Below, one piece after another: positions 62,180 to 64,000 of a DNA stretch of 64,000 nucleotides; the stretch's first letter is position 1, and each line of letters begins with the position of its first letter. The stretch covers positions 30,230,283 through 30,294,282 of the forward strand of contig OU612066.1 of NCBI GenBank assembly GCA_914767715.1, written 5' to 3'. Below the pieces are notes generated by a model, which did no database searches, was not told where the DNA came from, and was given only the letters and a program-made list of their open reading frames with translations. This DNA comes from Membranipora membranacea. Taxonomy: Eukaryota; Bryozoa; Gymnolaemata; Cheilostomatida; Membraniporidae. A program made the position numbers and the translations under genes.

Positions 62180-63496
62180 CCTCGAATCTCCCTATCATCA
62201 ACATGCCTAGTTAGTCCAAGGTATTGCAGGTAATAGTGAGTGAGTCGAATAGTAGAGTAGTAGTGAGTAAGTAATAGGTTCTGTCTGTTGTGTTAACTGA
62301 CTGGTTTACATTACCTACATCAATCAAGGGCTGGAGTTAAAAAACTCACAGTTCCAGTTGAGTTGGATTGAACATTCACTTAGCCATTATATTGATGTTA
62401 TGTTATTAATTACCTACTTGTTGTTGATCTTCTTGGTCTTGCTATTCAACCTAAACTTATTTAACACTCAACTGTGTTTGTTCTCATGTCCTTATCCAAA
62501 TATGAAGGACTTAGTTAGTCTTAGGAGAGACCACTACAACTGACCATTCTGCTTGCAGGGTAGCCTTGTGACATAGTCTATCTCTGCAGCACAGCAGTGG
62601 TGGCGCTGCCTTCCATCAAGAAAGGCAACTCCCAGGGTTCAAGGTGATGAGATATCAAAACCAGTGTTCCATTTAGGCCCAAATATTTCCAAAATATGGG
62701 TTTCCATTGTTTTCCCAATTTTGGTACTCAGACTAGGTGAATTAGTTCAAGCCCTATGCTGCAGAGACGAACGTATGCCTCAACAGTTCGCACATGCGCA
62801 GACTGACAACTGACTGCGAGCTAAAATTATGTTTGCTATGCTCATTTGTATTAGCCTCTGATTCTTTGGCCAGGCTTTCTTTTATCCATAGTAATTCAGT
62901 GATAACTCTATGGAGAATGGAGCGGAGGCTAGTAGTTTGAAAATGAAACTGCTAAGTTAAAATGGGATTCATTAAAACGCAGAGCCAAATCATCCGCAAT
63001 TTCATAAATAGGTTCCGGCGGATAAGTAAAACAAAGGTTTCTAAGATAGGAATTCCCATAGTTTTCCCAAAATTTGTAGCAGCTTCTTAACCTGGCATAG
63101 AGTGGCACCTCATGAATTGGGTTTGGGAAGAGATTTGGCAGCCATTTAAACTAAATAAATACTTATATATAATTAATTTGCATTCAATGTGCACACCTTA
63201 ATTAGAAGGCTAAATCAAAGCTGTAATAACTCTCTTGTCTTCATTAAATTTTAAATCAGATGAGCGTTCCGTCTTTTACTATAATTCCTAACTTTTTCGA
63301 AGGCAGCGGCCGCGGCGGAGAGATATTGTAGGAGCCGTGTACTTAAGCCTCCTTACTCTCATGGCACCTGTATAGAAAGCTTAAAAATAGCCCTGCGTCA
63401 CCACTACAAACTACGAACAAACTAAAAGCTAAATCTAAGGTCATATGTATGTACAAATGATAATTTTGTTTGTAGTCTCTGAGTCAAACCCAACTG

Positions 63497-63542
63497 TTGG
63501 TGGGAGGGTCGGAGGAGGGGGAGAGGGGGAGAGGGAGGGTCC
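63497..63542 (+). repeat. G-rich tract
   Basis: A G/A-rich run with many groups of three to five Gs (GGTGGGAGGGTCGGAGGAGG and on). It could form a G-quadruplex. It is simple sequence, with no gene association shown. Confidence 0.7.
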
Positions 63543-64000
63543 CTGCTTGATGGAGGCTGACCTGATTGTTATCTCAGCAGTTGTTTGAAATGCAAGAAGG
63601 TGAAAAAAACTGCACAAACAAGGTCAGGGCCATTAGGATCATGCTGACTTAGAACAGCTAATTACATATATACACTTGTGTGGGCTATGTGTGCTCAGTG
63701 GTGGCCTGTCTGGGCATGGTGTGTGCTGTATCAGAGGTAATAAATATATTGCTCATTTAAATTGTAATGTTATTGCTCTCATATATTCAACCGACGACTC
63801 CGAATAATGATGGCATGCAGAACAGAGCAAGTTTTGTCCTTATCTTTGTTTCCAATATTTACTCACACATGGGTTACTTTGCAATGACTGTTTTGATATC
63901 TGAGTAGAAGTATTGAACCATTTTGTCATTGTTATTAAGTTGAATCTCAGGATCAACTAAACAAGACGGAGCTTAAGAATGAATTTTTTTTTATTATTGA

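Larger units (their letters stand above)
60884..64000. other. Upstream region of CRMP, no coding exon seen
   Basis: It may hold a non-coding leader exon of CRMP. Contents I can name: a micro-palindrome (61353-61395), a perfect palindromic MITE (62040-62179), and a G-rich tract on the plus strand (63497-63542). No other gene is recognised. Confidence 0.45.

Noticed and set aside
1-64000. CRISPR array, operon or prokaryotic defence system
   Set aside because: The window is intron-rich animal DNA; no regularly spaced repeats with unique spacers and no bacterial-type gene clusters are present.

Overview
The window is nuclear DNA of an AT-rich invertebrate animal. Its protein-coding genes are split by many short GT-AG introns. 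The proteins are metazoan: SLC18B1-like transporters, MFSD5, a collapsin-response-mediator protein and a temptin/copper-monooxygenase. There is abundant non-LTR retrotransposon, tRNA-derived SINE and small inverted-repeat DNA. I cannot place the species from sequence alone. A sponge, cnidarian or other early-branching or lophotrochozoan animal would fit; a vertebrate would not.

Layout. Positions 2161-31079 hold a head-to-tail, minus-strand tandem array of five SLC18B1-like (vesicular polyamine/amine transporter-like) loci. Three are complete 11-exon genes with the same exon plan: 5489-9720 (477 aa), 11014-16777 (490 aa) and 23812-31079 (475 aa). Two are broken copies: 2161-3710 (nonsense codon plus loss of the middle of the gene) and 18100-20159 (decayed exons 1-4 only). 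A degenerate LINE (20830-23115) separates the fourth and fifth loci. The introns carry SINEs and short transposon-like elements.

Positions 33676-40195 (minus) encode a secreted or surface protein of 484 aa. It joins a temptin-like N-terminus to a DBH/PHM-type copper monooxygenase in which all six copper ligands are visible. Positions 40196-48506 are gene-poor and full of repeat structure: a GTAG microsatellite, a direct duplication, an inverted duplication about 1.4 kb long, and small snapback elements. A coding-intronless MFSD5 gene (48507-49865, plus) converges on a 12-exon CRMP/DPYSL gene (50579-60883, minus, 601 aa). One CRMP intron has a GC donor and contains an almost intact antisense LINE (52831-56083). 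Upstream of CRMP is gene-free DNA with a perfect 54-bp-arm palindrome flanked by a target-site duplication.

The strongest unexplained signals are two families of tiny mobile-looking elements. The first is a 75-119-bp MITE family (four copies) with TAGATCAAGCATGATCC-like termini and 9-bp target duplications. The second is a set of micro-palindromes with the core AAGGAGT...ACTCCTT, several of them bracketed by 7-10-bp direct repeats as if inserted. All exon coordinates were read by hand from splice signals, reading-frame continuity and comparison between paralogues.
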